DNA of 64,000 nucleotides from Streptomyces sp. NBC_00464 (lineage in GTDB: Bacteria > Actinomycetota > Actinomycetes > Streptomycetales > Streptomycetaceae). The translations under genes and the position numbers were made by a program. The notes beneath the pieces are model-generated. The model worked only from the letters and a program-made list of their open reading frames with translations. It was not told where the DNA came from and searched no databases. The DNA is taken from contig NZ_CP107899.1 in the NCBI RefSeq assembly GCF_036013915.1, positions 620,001-684,000 on the forward strand. The letters are read 5' to 3'. Shown here piece by piece: positions 43,026-52,484 of this stretch; the first letter of the stretch is position 1, and each line of letters starts with the position of its first letter.

Positions 43026-44135
43026 GTGAGTGATCAAAGGGAGTTGCTGGCGGATCCCGCCATGCTCGGCCTGGCGCGCGACTCTCGGGGGTGGACCCAG
43101 TCCGAGCTTGCGGAGCAGATGTCGCACGTGGAGGGCAACCGCATCTCGCAGGGGTACGTAAGCCGGGCCGAAGCCGGACGCATCCCGGTCCGGGCGGAGC
43201 GGGTACTCCTGTTCGCCGCCGCACTTCGCTTCACCCCCGAGATGCTGTGCCAGGCCACCGACACGGCCGGGGCAGGCATCGGGCTGATCCACCACCGTAA
43301 GCGGGCCTCACTGGGCGCCCCCGCACTGCGCCGGATCCATGCGACGCTGACGCTCACCCGCCTCCAGGTCGAAGCGGTAACGCAGGCGGCAGACCTCAGC
43401 CATCCCCACCGGTTCAGGCCCATTGAGGTCAACGACTTCGACACCCCCGCGGACGCCGCGGAAACGGTACGCGAGGAGTGGAACGTTCCCGCCGGCCCCA
43501 TCGCCGACCTGGTCGAGGTGCTCGAAGACGCCGGCACCCTGGTCGTAGTCCGCGACCTGGGCACCACGGGACTCGACGCTGTAAGCCAGTGGCCGCGCGG
43601 CCGGACGCCGCTGGTTCTTCTCAACTCCGCTGTGCCTGGTGATCGTTCACGCTTCAGCCTCGCTCACGAGCTGGGCCATCTGATCATGCACCAGGAACCG
43701 GGCGAGGGCCGTACTCAGGAGGCACAAGCCGACCGGTTCGCCGCCGAGTTTCTCATGCCGCACGAGGAGATCCTGAGCGAGCTGAAGCCCGGCATCGACA
43801 TCGCCCGCCTCATGGATCTGAAAGCCCGCTGGGGGGTCTCCATGGCCGCTCTCATCCGGCGTGCTGTGGACCTGGGCGTGATCACCGAATGGCAGTACCG
43901 CACGCTCATGGTCGAGTTGTCCGCACTCGGCTACCGCACAAGCGAACCGATCGTCATCCGGCGCGAGACCCCGCGCCATATCGCTCAGGCCGTCACCCGG
44001 CTTGCAGGACAGCACCACCTCAGTGCGACCGAGACCGCTCACCTGGCGGGTCTGGGGCGTGAGGAGTTCCACGAGATCTACCTGTGCGCTTCTTCGTCCG
44101 GACACAAGGACGTGCCGGACCCTTCTGCGAGGTGA
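43026..44135 (+). CDS. XRE regulator fused to ImmA/IrrE metallopeptidase
   Basis: 369 residues. An N-terminal helix-turn-helix of the Cro/XRE type (RGWTQSELAEQMS...QGYVSRAEAGR, residues 20-55) is followed by an ImmA/IrrE domain whose zinc site is HELGH at 214-218 with a downstream acidic stretch EAQADRFAAEFLMP. Such proteins typically cleave a partner repressor or sense damage. GTG 43026 has a GGAGGT site. It lies 3 bases upstream of the next gene, so the two form a unit. Confidence 0.88.
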   Translation: MSDQRELLADPAMLGLARDSRGWTQSELAEQMSHVEGNRISQGYVSRAEAGRIPVRAERVLLFAAALRFTPEMLCQATDTAGAGIGLIHHRKRASLGAPALRRIHATLTLTRLQVEAVTQAADLSHPHRFRPIEVNDFDTPADAAETVREEWNVPAGPIADLVEVLEDAGTLVVVRDLGTTGLDAVSQWPRGRTPLVLLNSAVPGDRSRFSLAHELGHLIMHQEPGEGRTQEAQADRFAAEFLMPHEEILSELKPGIDIARLMDLKARWGVSMAALIRRAVDLGVITEWQYRTLMVELSALGYRTSEPIVIRRETPRHIAQAVTRLAGQHHLSATETAHLAGLGREEFHEIYLCASSSGHKDVPDPSAR

Positions 44136-44138
44136 TTC

Positions 44139-45302
44139 ATGAGCAACGCCCCCGATCCGAGGCGGCGGCCGCCCGCCGTGAAGACGCTCGACCACACCGT
44201 GGCAGCGGTGCCACTCCTGCAGGGACGCGTGCTACTGCACGAACATGCCCGGTACACCCCTCGGCCTCGTCCTGCCCTTGATGATGACCTGAGCGGTGTC
44301 GTCATGACCGGCGCCAACGCCGACGCACGCGCCTTCCAGCTCCGCGCCGATGTCGGCTACACAGGAACTCTCCTGATCGACAGCGCCGCCTACACCACGT
44401 ACACGGCAACGGCGGAGGAACCGTTCATGGCGCCTCCCGACGAACTGTTCGCCACCGTGCACGACTCCTTGAACTTCCAGAAGGCTCGAGGGGCAAGCGC
44501 AGCACTGACGCCCACCGGCTACATACCGCCGGCGAACTCCCGGACGCTCAAAGCAGTAATGCGGGAAGCCAACCGAATCGAGCGAGCAGACACCCTGATA
44601 TCCCTCCCGATCGACGCCACCTGGCTCAACCGGGAGAACATCAGTCAGCTGATCGCGGTCTGCGCCAAGATCCACCACCCCAAAGCCCTCATCCTCTTCC
44701 GCCAGTTCGACCCGCTGGAACAGGCGAAGGACATTCCGGCCAACCTCCGGCGGTTGTTCACCGAGGTCGAGCACATGTCACTGTTGCGCACAGACCTCGC
44801 AGCCCTCGACGTGATGGCGCACGGCGCCTTCTGTGCGGGAATCGGTGCCCAGAGCTCGCTCCGCCACGCGATACCGCCCGACGAGAAACCCCGGATAGGA
44901 AAGCGCGGCGGCGGGCCCACATACCCGCACGTCCTAATGCCGCAGTTAATGTGCTTCAAGGGCGCCGAATTTCTGTCCAACGTCTACGGCAACGCCGACC
45001 CGGCAACCTGCGACTGCGAGGAGTGCGACGGGCGCGGTCTCGAGCGTTTCTACCTTTCCGACGGCGACACGCGGCGTGAGGCCGAGAACCACAACATCCT
45101 CACCTGGAGCGAATGGGTCAGCGACATGGCCGGCCACCGCGCCGGCAGCGAGCGCAAGACGTGGTGGCGCAACAAATGCGCGGCAGCCGTCGACCGCTAC
45201 GGACTGGAAAACCAACGCTTCGAAGTGGGCGCAAGCCCCAGGTCCGGGTTCCAAGTACCGCCGCCGCTGAAGACGTGGGCAACGCTGCCCGTCTCTCCCT
45301 AA
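44139..45302 (+). CDS. tRNA-guanine transglycosylase-like protein
   Basis: 387 residues. I recognise the zinc-binding signature of TGT-fold enzymes near the end: CDCEEC (Cys291, 293, 296) and His318 in ENHNI, with the surrounding spacing of bacterial Tgt. The earlier half fits an alpha/beta barrel (GTLLIDSAAYT, DTLISLPIDA). Overall identity to canonical Tgt looks low; it may be a DpdA-like base exchanger or an inactive relative. Coupled to the XRE-ImmA gene. No other deazapurine genes are nearby. Confidence 0.6.
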   Translation: MSNAPDPRRRPPAVKTLDHTVAAVPLLQGRVLLHEHARYTPRPRPALDDDLSGVVMTGANADARAFQLRADVGYTGTLLIDSAAYTTYTATAEEPFMAPPDELFATVHDSLNFQKARGASAALTPTGYIPPANSRTLKAVMREANRIERADTLISLPIDATWLNRENISQLIAVCAKIHHPKALILFRQFDPLEQAKDIPANLRRLFTEVEHMSLLRTDLAALDVMAHGAFCAGIGAQSSLRHAIPPDEKPRIGKRGGGPTYPHVLMPQLMCFKGAEFLSNVYGNADPATCDCEECDGRGLERFYLSDGDTRREAENHNILTWSEWVSDMAGHRAGSERKTWWRNKCAAAVDRYGLENQRFEVGASPRSGFQVPPPLKTWATLPVSP

Positions 45303-45321
45303 TCGAAATCGGGCAGAGAGC

Positions 45322-45939
45322 TTAGGACAGCTGACGGTGGACATCCTCCAGGAACTTCCAGTTGGCCACCGTATGACGTTTGCGAACAAAGGGGCTCGGC
45401 GGCACAACAACCTCCACGGTTGCCCCTTGGACACGGAGCAATCCGATGCCATAGAAGGCTGCACGCATCACAGCTTCCTCCTTGCGCCTCAACACACCAT
45501 CGATCAGTACGGCACGAGCAGTGAATGGCGTGAACCGCTCGGCCTGCTCCATCGCCGACTCCCAGCCGCGTCCAGACACGAACACCATGTCGACATGCAC
45601 CGGCTGGGTCGCCAGACGGGTAATCAATCCGTCGCGCCGAACCACAGCCCCCTTCGGAAGGCACTTCAACGCTCGGCGCTCCCTGTCGCTCAGTGACCCG
45701 GCAGGAACAGGCTCTCCGAGTGGCAGCGCCATCAAGAGGTTCAAGGCATCCGGCCGCGTCAGCGGTTTCATCCCCGCAGCCGCCCGCCGCTCCCGCTCTC
45801 GCGCCTCGAATCGGTAGGCCGCCACGACCTTCGCCCCCAAGGCTTCAACGACCGCCAGGCTCGCTTCGCGGGGTACGAGATCGCCGGGAGCCAGCGCTCC
45901 CGCAACCACACCCAAGGACTCTCGTGCCGCGATTGCCAT
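45322..45939 (-). CDS. Hypothetical protein next to the XRE-ImmA/TGT-like pair
   Basis: 205 residues, soluble, with a charged region REARERERRAAAGM and a C-terminal RKRHTVANWKFLEDVH. No domain recognised. It converges with the TGT-like gene 20 bases away, so it may belong to the same module or be unrelated. Weak ribosome site before the ATG. Confidence 0.55.
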   Translation of the reverse strand: MAIAARESLGVVAGALAPGDLVPREASLAVVEALGAKVVAAYRFEARERERRAAAGMKPLTRPDALNLLMALPLGEPVPAGSLSDRERRALKCLPKGAVVRRDGLITRLATQPVHVDMVFVSGRGWESAMEQAERFTPFTARAVLIDGVLRRKEEAVMRAAFYGIGLLRVQGATVEVVVPPSPFVRKRHTVANWKFLEDVHRQLS

Positions 45940-46453
45940 CGACCAACCCGCTCTCGTCCCGCATCGACGCTCTTCCAGCAGGGCTGTGCGCGCCCATCCT
46001 TACCGCTTGCCACGCGCCACCGGGAGCAGCCTCAGCAACAAAGCCAACGGACCTCAACCGGCCCTAGACACGGGAACGCGCCCAAACGAACGGCAAGGCT
46101 AGTACGGACACTCGCACGATCATCGACCACCTCCCCGAACAGCTCCACATCGGTCACCCACCGCCCTCTCGCTGCACAATTTGCACCCACAACAGGTCGC
46201 GGACGAGCGACTGCGATCGTAGCCATCCCACGCCACGATGCCTACAGCTGTTCGAATTCTGGGGCGCGCCTCAGCTACCGGAAGCATCTCCCAGGCCACG
46301 GCCGACCAGTACCGCGCCAGCGGCCCCGCAGGCCGACGGGGGGCAACATCTGTCACGTCCGTGTCACCAACAACGTCGACGCACCTGGACCACCGAGACC
46401 AAACCCGCGTGAACAGCGTCGAACTGGACCACGTGGACGCCACAAGACGCCAT
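45940..46453. other. Intergenic region, nothing recognised
   Basis: 514 bases with several short frames on both strands, none with family features or a credible ribosome site. It ends at the pcaL fragment. Confidence 0.4.
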
Positions 46454-46561
46454 CTACCACCTGTGCCAGGTGGTACCGAGGGAGGGGCCGATCACCAGAA
46501 CTGGTGCGTCTTCCGGCCCGTCAAAGCGGTATTGCAGGGTCTCTGCCGTCGTCTCACTCAC
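46454..46561 (-). pseudogene. 5' fragment of a second, diverged pcaL
   Basis: Encodes VSETTAETLQYRFDG and PVLVIGPSLGTTW, matching the first 36 residues of the intact pcaL at 11285, then stops. DNA identity over about 130 bases is near 80%, so it is a diverged copy rather than a recent duplicate. It retains the GTG start at 46561. This places sequence homologous to the left border on the right side of the accessory region. Confidence 0.8.
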
Positions 46562-46640
46562 CCGTCCAGACTCCCATCTCTCACAATCACTCACGACCCC
46601 GGTATGTCCTCCCCCGCCCCATGCAGCCCACCCACCCCAC

Positions 46641-46747
46641 ACTGTGGCAGCTCCACGAAGTTCCTCCACACCCGGCTTGACGTACCACCTCTCCGTGGTC
46701 AGGACGTGCGTGTGTCCCGCCCACCGAGCCAAAAGGTGATCCGGCAC
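46641..46747 (-). pseudogene. Tyrosine integrase C-terminal fragment
   Basis: About 35 codons, PDHLLARWAGHTHVLTTERW then YVKPGVEELRGA, match the end of phage-type integrases of actinomycete elements, with the AGHT box of the active site and a Tyr nearby. The upstream part is missing. Its frame runs on into the pcaL fragment. Confidence 0.65.
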
Positions 46748-47209
46748 ACCCTTATTGGCCAGGTACGTGAAAACACGACGCCCGAGCGTCGTGCAGGCGC
46801 ACCCGACCTAGGGCCTCTCATGGCGGCACCGACATCACCTGGTCAGCGGCCTACCGGCACGCCCTCCCTCTCTTGGACATGCTCAGGAGACGGCGTCTGC
46901 AGGTTCGGGTCCACGATCTCAAGCACCGACCTGTCCGCTCACGCCCCCGAGCACCTGGCCGCCGTCGCCGCAGAACTCAACAGCCGCCCACGCAAAACGC
47001 TCGACTGGGAAACCCCAGCCGAGCGCCTCGCTAAGCTACTGGGCCCAGCCAGTTGACCAGCAGTGTTGCAACGACTCCTCGAATTCGCCCACCAGGGTGG
47101 GGCCTTCCCGTGGCCGCCGCACTGTCGCTGGACCGGTACAGCCGAAAGACCTGCACTGCTTCAGGATCTTGATGGCTGGGCTCGCGTCGTAAACAACGAA
47201 GAGTGCTGA
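46748..47209. other. Intergenic region with IS debris
   Basis: 462 bases without an intact gene. It contains the IS30-like fragment at 46917-47056 and nothing else recognised; the remainder precedes the tail of tryptophanase. Confidence 0.45.
46917..47056 (+). pseudogene. IS30-family transposase 3' fragment
   Basis: The last 40-odd codons encode TDLSAHAPEHLAAVAAELNS and RPRKTLDWETPAERLAKLL, the characteristic end of IS30 transposases. The catalytic core is absent. Confidence 0.7.
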
Positions 47210-48583
47210 TCAGTCGCCGGACTTCACGGGCTCCAGCTTGATGCTGAAGTGTCGGAGGATCGGGGACTGGCCCGTAACCCGGTAGCCACGGACCGATTCA
47301 GGATTCTTCGCGATATCTGCCAGGGTGGCGGCAACGTGGTCGTAGTGGCTGCGGGTGTAGACCCGTCGGGGGAGAGCCAGCCGTACAAGTTCGTAGGGCG
47401 CCGTCTTGACAGGGTTGCCGTGCTCGTCCTCTTCACCGAGGTACAGCGACCCCAGCTCCGCCGAGCGGATGCCTCCGCGCAGATAGAGCTCGCAGACGAG
47501 TGCGGTGCCGGGGTACTGGTGCGGGGGGATGTGGGGCAGGAGGCGCCCGGCGTTGACGTAGAGGGCGTGCAGACCGGCGGGTTCCACGATGTCGACGCCG
47601 GCCTCGCGGATGCGTGCGGCGAGATGGGCGGCTATGTCGGCACGCTCGGCGAGGTAGGCCGGCTCGGTCACTTCGAGGAGGCCGCGGGCCATCATGTCGA
47701 GGTCACGTCCGGACAGACCGCCGTAGGTGGTGAATCCTTCGGTGGCGATGAGCAGTCCCCCGCACCGCTCGGCGAGTTCGGCGTCCTTCAGACCGATGAA
47801 GCCGCCAATGTGGACGATCCCGTCCTTCTTCGCGCTCATGACGCAGCCGTCGGCGAGGCGGAAGGCTTCCTCGGCGACCTGGCGCGGGGTGCGGTCGGCG
47901 TAGCCGGGTTCGCGCTGGGTCACCAGCCAGGCGTTCTCCGCGAACCGGGCGGCGTCGAGGATCATCGGCACGTTGTGACGGCGGCACAGTTCGGCGGTGC
48001 GGTGCAGGTTGTCCATGCTGACCGGCTGGCCCCCGCCACCGTTGTTGGTGATGGTCATCAGCACGGCCCCAACGGGCGTCCGGTCCGCGTTCTCCAGGGC
48101 CTGTTCGAGGGCGATCAGGTCGATGTTGCCCTTGAACGGAAAGTCGCTGTCGAGGTCCTTCGCCTCGGCGCAGGGCAGGTCGTACGCCGTGCAGCCAGTC
48201 AGTTCGACGTTGGCGCGGGTGGTGTCGAAGTGGGTGTTGGACAGCACACTCGTGCCAGGCCGCAGCAGCGAGGAGAAGAGGATGCGCTCGGCCGCGCGGC
48301 CTTGGTGGGCCGGCAGGATGTGGGGGTAGCCGGTGAGTTCGGAGACGACCTCGTGCCACCGGTAGAAGGAGCGGCTGCCGGCGTACGACTCGTCGCCCTG
48401 CATTCCTGCGGCGAGCTGGTCTGCGGAGATGGCACCGGTCCCGGAGTCGCTCAACAGGTCGATGGTGACTTCGTCGGCCCGCAGATCGAAGGGGTTGTAG
48501 GCGACCCGCTTCAGCGCGGCCTCGCGCTCCTCCCGGGTGGTGAAAGCAAGAGGTTCTACGACCTTGATGCGGTAGGGCTCCAC
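47210..48583 (-). CDS. tnaA: Tryptophanase / tyrosine phenol-lyase family enzyme
   Basis: 457-residue PLP enzyme. The Schiff-base Lys is in MSAKKDGIVHIGG; LLSDSGTGAIS, THFDTTRANVE and DAARFAENAW are family motifs. Tryptophanase (Trp to indole, pyruvate, ammonia) is preferred over tyrosine phenol-lyase because of the AARFAENAW and SAKKDG context and the prenyltransferase next door. The GTG start follows GAAGGAAG, inside the last 28 bases of the prenyltransferase gene, indicating translational coupling. Confidence 0.85.
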   Translation of the reverse strand: MEPYRIKVVEPLAFTTREEREAALKRVAYNPFDLRADEVTIDLLSDSGTGAISADQLAAGMQGDESYAGSRSFYRWHEVVSELTGYPHILPAHQGRAAERILFSSLLRPGTSVLSNTHFDTTRANVELTGCTAYDLPCAEAKDLDSDFPFKGNIDLIALEQALENADRTPVGAVLMTITNNGGGGQPVSMDNLHRTAELCRRHNVPMILDAARFAENAWLVTQREPGYADRTPRQVAEEAFRLADGCVMSAKKDGIVHIGGFIGLKDAELAERCGGLLIATEGFTTYGGLSGRDLDMMARGLLEVTEPAYLAERADIAAHLAARIREAGVDIVEPAGLHALYVNAGRLLPHIPPHQYPGTALVCELYLRGGIRSAELGSLYLGEEDEHGNPVKTAPYELVRLALPRRVYTRSHYDHVAATLADIAKNPESVRGYRVTGQSPILRHFSIKLEPVKSGD

Positions 48584-49812
48584 GTGACTTCCTTCTGTGC
48601 GGTGGGCGGGCTGATGTGGCCGACGGCCTGGTGCCCGAGGTCCAGGACGCTCTGGGTGAGTTGCGCAGGCATCCAGGTGCCCCGCGGGTACTGCTCCTGC
48701 GGCGGCCGGACGCGGTGGGCCTCGGAACTCAGGTAGGCGGTGAGCCGGGGCGGCCGGTTGCGCTCGTACACCAGGGCCAGGTAGGCGATCAGCCCCACGC
48801 CGTCGGCGAGGGTTCGCTGTGTGAGCGCTCCCAGACTTCGGTTCAGGACGGTGGGGTCCAGGCCGGCCCGGGTCAGCAGTGCTGTGGCGCGGGCGAGGGC
48901 CTCTTCGTCATCGCGCACGTAGTCGCGAACGGGGATGTGGAGCGTGAAGCCGCTCGGGTTGCTGTCGCCTTCGGTGAAGGAGTGGCAGGTGAGCGCCGGC
49001 CGCCGTACCAGTCGCAGGATGTCGTTCCCGCCGCGCTCGGACGGCGCGAGGGAGCCCGCGGCCGCGTGGAAGAAGTAGCGGATGTCGGCCGCTGCGGCTC
49101 CGGAGGTACGGCTGAGCGCGCAGGCGTCATCGGCTGACATGCGCGGGTGTCTCACGTAGACCTTGACGCGGGGGGACGTCCAGGCGCCCAGGTCCAGAGC
49201 GAGGAACGGATAGCCGGCCCCCGGGGGCAGTTGCTCGAAGGCCTGGCCGTAGCCGAGCCGCCGCAGTGCCTCGTGCACGGTGCGGGCCGCGCTTTCCGGG
49301 CCGGAGGCGGAGGGGTTCAGGTAGACCTTGACCCCTGGGACCCCTCCAGCGCGCAGATCGAGCGCGTACCACAGGGCCAAGGGGCCCTGTGCTGCAGCGG
49401 GGAAGAACAGGTCGGCGAGGGCGTCGAGTCGGTCGGTGGCGAAGCCCCAGCGGGCGCCCATGGCGCGGATGACCGCAAGCCCGGCGCGGCCGCTGTCGAC
49501 CATGTCGCTGTGGGCCCACCCGGGCTCCACGAGCACGCGCAGGGCCGGGGCGGCGTCCGGAGCACTGGCGAGGGAGAACTCGACGGGGGTGTGGTCATCG
49601 GAGAGGAAGGTGGGCGAGGCCGGTGGCAGAAACAGCGGCCGGTGGGCGGCGCCTGCGAGGGAGTCGATCAGGACATTTCCGTACAGTTCGATGTCCGCCT
49701 CGCTCAGGCCCACCGTGGCGCCCAGGCGCCGTAGTTGACCGAGTACGTGGTCGCCGAGCGTCGTCTCGCCGGGGCTGGTTGCCGGTACGCCGGGATCCGG
49801 GCGGGAGGTCAT
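48556..49812 (-). CDS. Indole/tryptophan prenyltransferase (DMATS type)
   Basis: 418-residue ABBA-fold aromatic prenyltransferase related to Streptomyces 5-/6-dimethylallyl-tryptophan synthases (IptA group). Typical stretches: PVEFSLASAPDAAP, VKVYLNPSASGP, PRVKVYVRHPR and the late LTAYLSSEAH. It transfers dimethylallyl to the indole ring. ATG 49812 follows GAGG. With tnaA it should yield prenylated indoles, as the tnaA-iptA pair does in Streptomyces sp. SN-593. Confidence 0.85.
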   Translation of the reverse strand: MTSRPDPGVPATSPGETTLGDHVLGQLRRLGATVGLSEADIELYGNVLIDSLAGAAHRPLFLPPASPTFLSDDHTPVEFSLASAPDAAPALRVLVEPGWAHSDMVDSGRAGLAVIRAMGARWGFATDRLDALADLFFPAAAQGPLALWYALDLRAGGVPGVKVYLNPSASGPESAARTVHEALRRLGYGQAFEQLPPGAGYPFLALDLGAWTSPRVKVYVRHPRMSADDACALSRTSGAAAADIRYFFHAAAGSLAPSERGGNDILRLVRRPALTCHSFTEGDSNPSGFTLHIPVRDYVRDDEEALARATALLTRAGLDPTVLNRSLGALTQRTLADGVGLIAYLALVYERNRPPRLTAYLSSEAHRVRPPQEQYPRGTWMPAQLTQSVLDLGHQAVGHISPPTAQKEVTWSPTASRS

Positions 49813-50165
49813 CGTGTGCCTCGCACATCGTGGCGCGTAACGCGTCTGGACGGTGCGGGAGTACGGGGACGTGCTCCGCCGGCAAGGGAGGAGACGAGGG
49901 CCGATCCGCTGCCGGGAGCAGCGGGTATTCGGTCCTGCGGCCGGTCGGGGTCTCGGCCCCCGCACGGGTTCCGTCTGCTGAGGGTGGTGCGCCGTGGGCC
50001 CGGTCGGGCGCTCGCGGATGGGGGCGCGGAGATATTTGCGAGGTCCACTGCCTCTCCTTCATCTTGTGTCACTCCAGACACTCCGCGCCGTCCTACCCAG
50101 GAAGTTGATCTTTCATGCAGGCCATGTCAACTGCCTGTGTCACATGCATCACAGGGGGTGTGGGG
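49813..50165 (-). promoter_or_regulatory. Upstream region of the prenyltransferase-tnaA pair
   Basis: 353 bases without a gene. On the minus strand TTGACA occurs at 50125-50130, and CCTGTG/CACAGG forms an inverted repeat at 50134-50155. A matching -10 is unclear. The pair probably has its own promoter separate from the conservon. Confidence 0.35.
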
Positions 50166-51512
50166 CTACTCGCCCGTCAGCCACTTCATGAAGCTGCTCC
50201 AGCGCCCCGCTTTGCCGGTGGGCTGCGGCGCCGCAGGCGCGGGTGAGGCCGCGACGGGGGGTGCCTCGTAGCGGGGCACGGCCGTCGGCGCCGGTGCGGC
50301 CGCGGCGCGCGGGGTGACTGCGCTGAACCGGACGGGCAGGGAGATCAGGGCCCGGTTGAAGGGGCCGGGCCGCCAGGCGAGGCTGTCCGCGGGGACGGCG
50401 AGTTCAACGTCGGGCAGGGCGTTGAACAGCGTCTCCAGGCCCGTCAGGGCGATCAGCCTGGCCGGCTCCTTCGACGGGCAGGCGTGCGGGCCGGCGCTCC
50501 AGGCGAGGTGACCGCGAGTGTCGGCACCGCGGTCCGCGAGCGCCGTGTTGGCGGCGCCGAAGGACACCAGCACCAGGTCACCGGCGCGCACCTTGTCGCC
50601 GGCCACGTCCGTGTCGACCACCGGGTAATGGGGCGCGTAGTTGGACATCGGCGCATTGCGCCACAGAGTGTCGTCCACAGCCTTGTCGAACTGCCCCAGG
50701 CGCGCGAACTCCTCGTTGGTCAGCATCGTGTAGAAGGCGTTGCCGATCAGGTTGCCCTCCGGCTCGCCGCCCGCGCCGAGGAGCAACACCAGTGTGTGCG
50801 CCAGTTCCTCGTCGTTCAGCTGCGCCGGATGCTGCATCAGGTAGGACGTGACGTCCTCCCCGGGCTGGGCGCGCTTGAGCGCCACCAGCTCGCTGACCGC
50901 TCCGAGCAGGACCTGGCTGGCCGCTTCGGCGTTGACTCCGTCGAACATGCCGGAGATGCCGAACAGCACCCGGTCACCGATCTCTGCCGGGCAGCCGAAC
51001 AGCTCGTTGAACACGTACAGCGGGAGCTGCTGGGCGTAGTCGCGGAGCAGGTCGGCGCTGCCGCGGGCGCTGAACTGGTTGATGAGGAACTGGGCCGCCT
51101 GGCCGACGATCCGGCTCAGCCGCTTGTTGCTGACGCGGGCGAAGGAGTCGGTGATGGCCTGCCGCAGCCGCACATGCTCGGCGCCGTCGGTGAACATCGC
51201 GTTCGGCCGGTAGGCCAGCAGCGGCAGGACCGGGCTGTCGGGGCGGATGCAGCCCTCAGCCAGGGCACGCCAGCGGCGTGAGTCCTTGCGAAAGGTCGTC
51301 GAATCCTGCAGCAGTTCCAGAGCCGCGTTGTAATCGGTCACCAGCGTCGCCTCCACGCCGGGGGCGATGGTGACCGGAGCGGTGGGGCCGAGCTCGCGCA
51401 TGTAGCGGTAGTACGCGTGCGGATTGGCAGCGAACTCCGCGCTGTCCAGGGGTATGCGCTGCCCGCTGCCGTGTGCGGGGCAGCCGGGCGGAGGTACAGA
51501 GGGGGTTGTCAT
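50166..51512 (-). CDS. cvnE: Cytochrome P450 of a conservon (CvnE-like)
   Basis: 448-residue P450. Haem-ligand region AWSAGPHACPSKEPA, with Cys in GPHAC; ExxR-type and LWRNAPMSNYAP segments are present. The I-helix reads LLLGAGGEPEGN, lacking the usual acid-Thr pair, as in several Streptomyces conservon P450s. The C-terminus has an Ala/Pro-rich tail. It overlaps cvnD by 4 bases. Could also act on the prenylated indole made next door; this is inference. Confidence 0.88.
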   Translation of the reverse strand: MTTPSVPPPGCPAHGSGQRIPLDSAEFAANPHAYYRYMRELGPTAPVTIAPGVEATLVTDYNAALELLQDSTTFRKDSRRWRALAEGCIRPDSPVLPLLAYRPNAMFTDGAEHVRLRQAITDSFARVSNKRLSRIVGQAAQFLINQFSARGSADLLRDYAQQLPLYVFNELFGCPAEIGDRVLFGISGMFDGVNAEAASQVLLGAVSELVALKRAQPGEDVTSYLMQHPAQLNDEELAHTLVLLLGAGGEPEGNLIGNAFYTMLTNEEFARLGQFDKAVDDTLWRNAPMSNYAPHYPVVDTDVAGDKVRAGDLVLVSFGAANTALADRGADTRGHLAWSAGPHACPSKEPARLIALTGLETLFNALPDVELAVPADSLAWRPGPFNRALISLPVRFSAVTPRAAAAPAPTAVPRYEAPPVAASPAPAAPQPTGKAGRWSSFMKWLTGE

Positions 51513-52114
51513 GCGTGCTCCAGGTCGGCGCGCTCGTGCAGATAGCGGACCAAGGTGATCAGGGCGTCGACGGACGACTTCTCGTCGCGTGCGTCGATGG
51601 TGACGACGGGGGTGTCGGGCAGCAGGTCGAGTGCCTCCCGGACTTCCTCCGGGGTGTGGACCGTACTGCCGTCGAAGTGATTGATGGCCACGGCGAAATC
51701 GAGGCCGTAACTCTCGACCAGATCCATGATGTCGAAGGAGTCGGCCAGGCGCTCGGGGTCCACCAGGACCAGGGCGCCCAGCGCTCCGCGGGCCGTGTCG
51801 TCCCAGAGACTCACGAAGCGCTGCTGTCCGGGGGAGCCGAACAGATACAGAACGATGCGCTCGCTCAGCGTCAGCCGGCCGAAGTCCAGGGCGACGGTGG
51901 TGGTGGTCTTTCCCTGAACCCCTTTGAGGTCGTCGACGCGCTCCGAGAGCGTCGTCATCCGCTCCTCGGTGGACAACGGCGTGATCTCGGAAAGTGAGCC
52001 GATCAGGGTGGTCTTGCCGACGGCGAAATGCCCGACGACCAGGATTTTCACTGCAGTCTGCTGTGCGCCGCTGGGCACGTAGGCATCCTCAGACAGAGAG
52101 AGCCTTGAGGCCAT
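51509..52114 (-). CDS. cvnD: Conservon GTP-binding protein CvnD
   Basis: 201-residue small GTPase. P-loop GHFAVGKTTL, switch region GKTTTTVALDFG, FGSPGQQRF (Walker B/switch II) and AINHFDG for guanine specificity. Works with CvnA-C in a membrane-associated complex likened to eukaryotic GPCR signalling. Overlaps cvnC by 26 bases. Confidence 0.92.
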   Translation of the reverse strand: MASRLSLSEDAYVPSGAQQTAVKILVVGHFAVGKTTLIGSLSEITPLSTEERMTTLSERVDDLKGVQGKTTTTVALDFGRLTLSERIVLYLFGSPGQQRFVSLWDDTARGALGALVLVDPERLADSFDIMDLVESYGLDFAVAINHFDGSTVHTPEEVREALDLLPDTPVVTIDARDEKSSVDALITLVRYLHERADLEHA

Positions 52115-52484
52115 CGAGCACCTCCTTAAGCAGGGCCTTGTTGGTGGGACGAGCCGAGGGCACCGGCGCCCGGGTCACGAGATAGCCCCCCTCGGCGAGG
52201 GAACTGAGCAGCGCCTTGACCACCCCGAGCGGCAACTGGGAGTGCGCGGCGATCTCAGCGACCGAGAGGTAGCCACTGGAGCACATCTCCAGGATCTGTT
52301 CCTCCTCGGGCGAGAGCCGTTGGGGGCGCTGCTGCTCGTCGGTGGCCGTCGTAACGAGAGTGATGAGGGCGAACTCGCCCTCATCAGGCAGGTCACGGCC
52401 ACGGGTGATCACGTAGGGACGGACTAATGCTCCGGCCTCGGACACGAACTCGGGCTCGGGCTCGGGACGGCCGGGTTCCGTCAT
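52089..52484 (-). CDS. cvnC: Conservon DUF742 protein CvnC
   Basis: 131 residues with VRPYVITRGR and a winged-helix-like C-terminus (AEIAAHSQLPLGVVKALLS), the DUF742 pattern. Overlaps cvnB by 4 bases and cvnD by 26. Confidence 0.92.
   Translation of the reverse strand: MTEPGRPEPEPEFVSEAGALVRPYVITRGRDLPDEGEFALITLVTTATDEQQRPQRLSPEEEQILEMCSSGYLSVAEIAAHSQLPLGVVKALLSSLAEGGYLVTRAPVPSARPTNKALLKEVLDGLKALSV

Noticed and set aside
46238..47056. 272-codon continuous plus-strand frame
   Set aside because: Only the last 40-odd codons resemble a protein (IS30 end); the remainder is antisense to pcaL and integrase debris.
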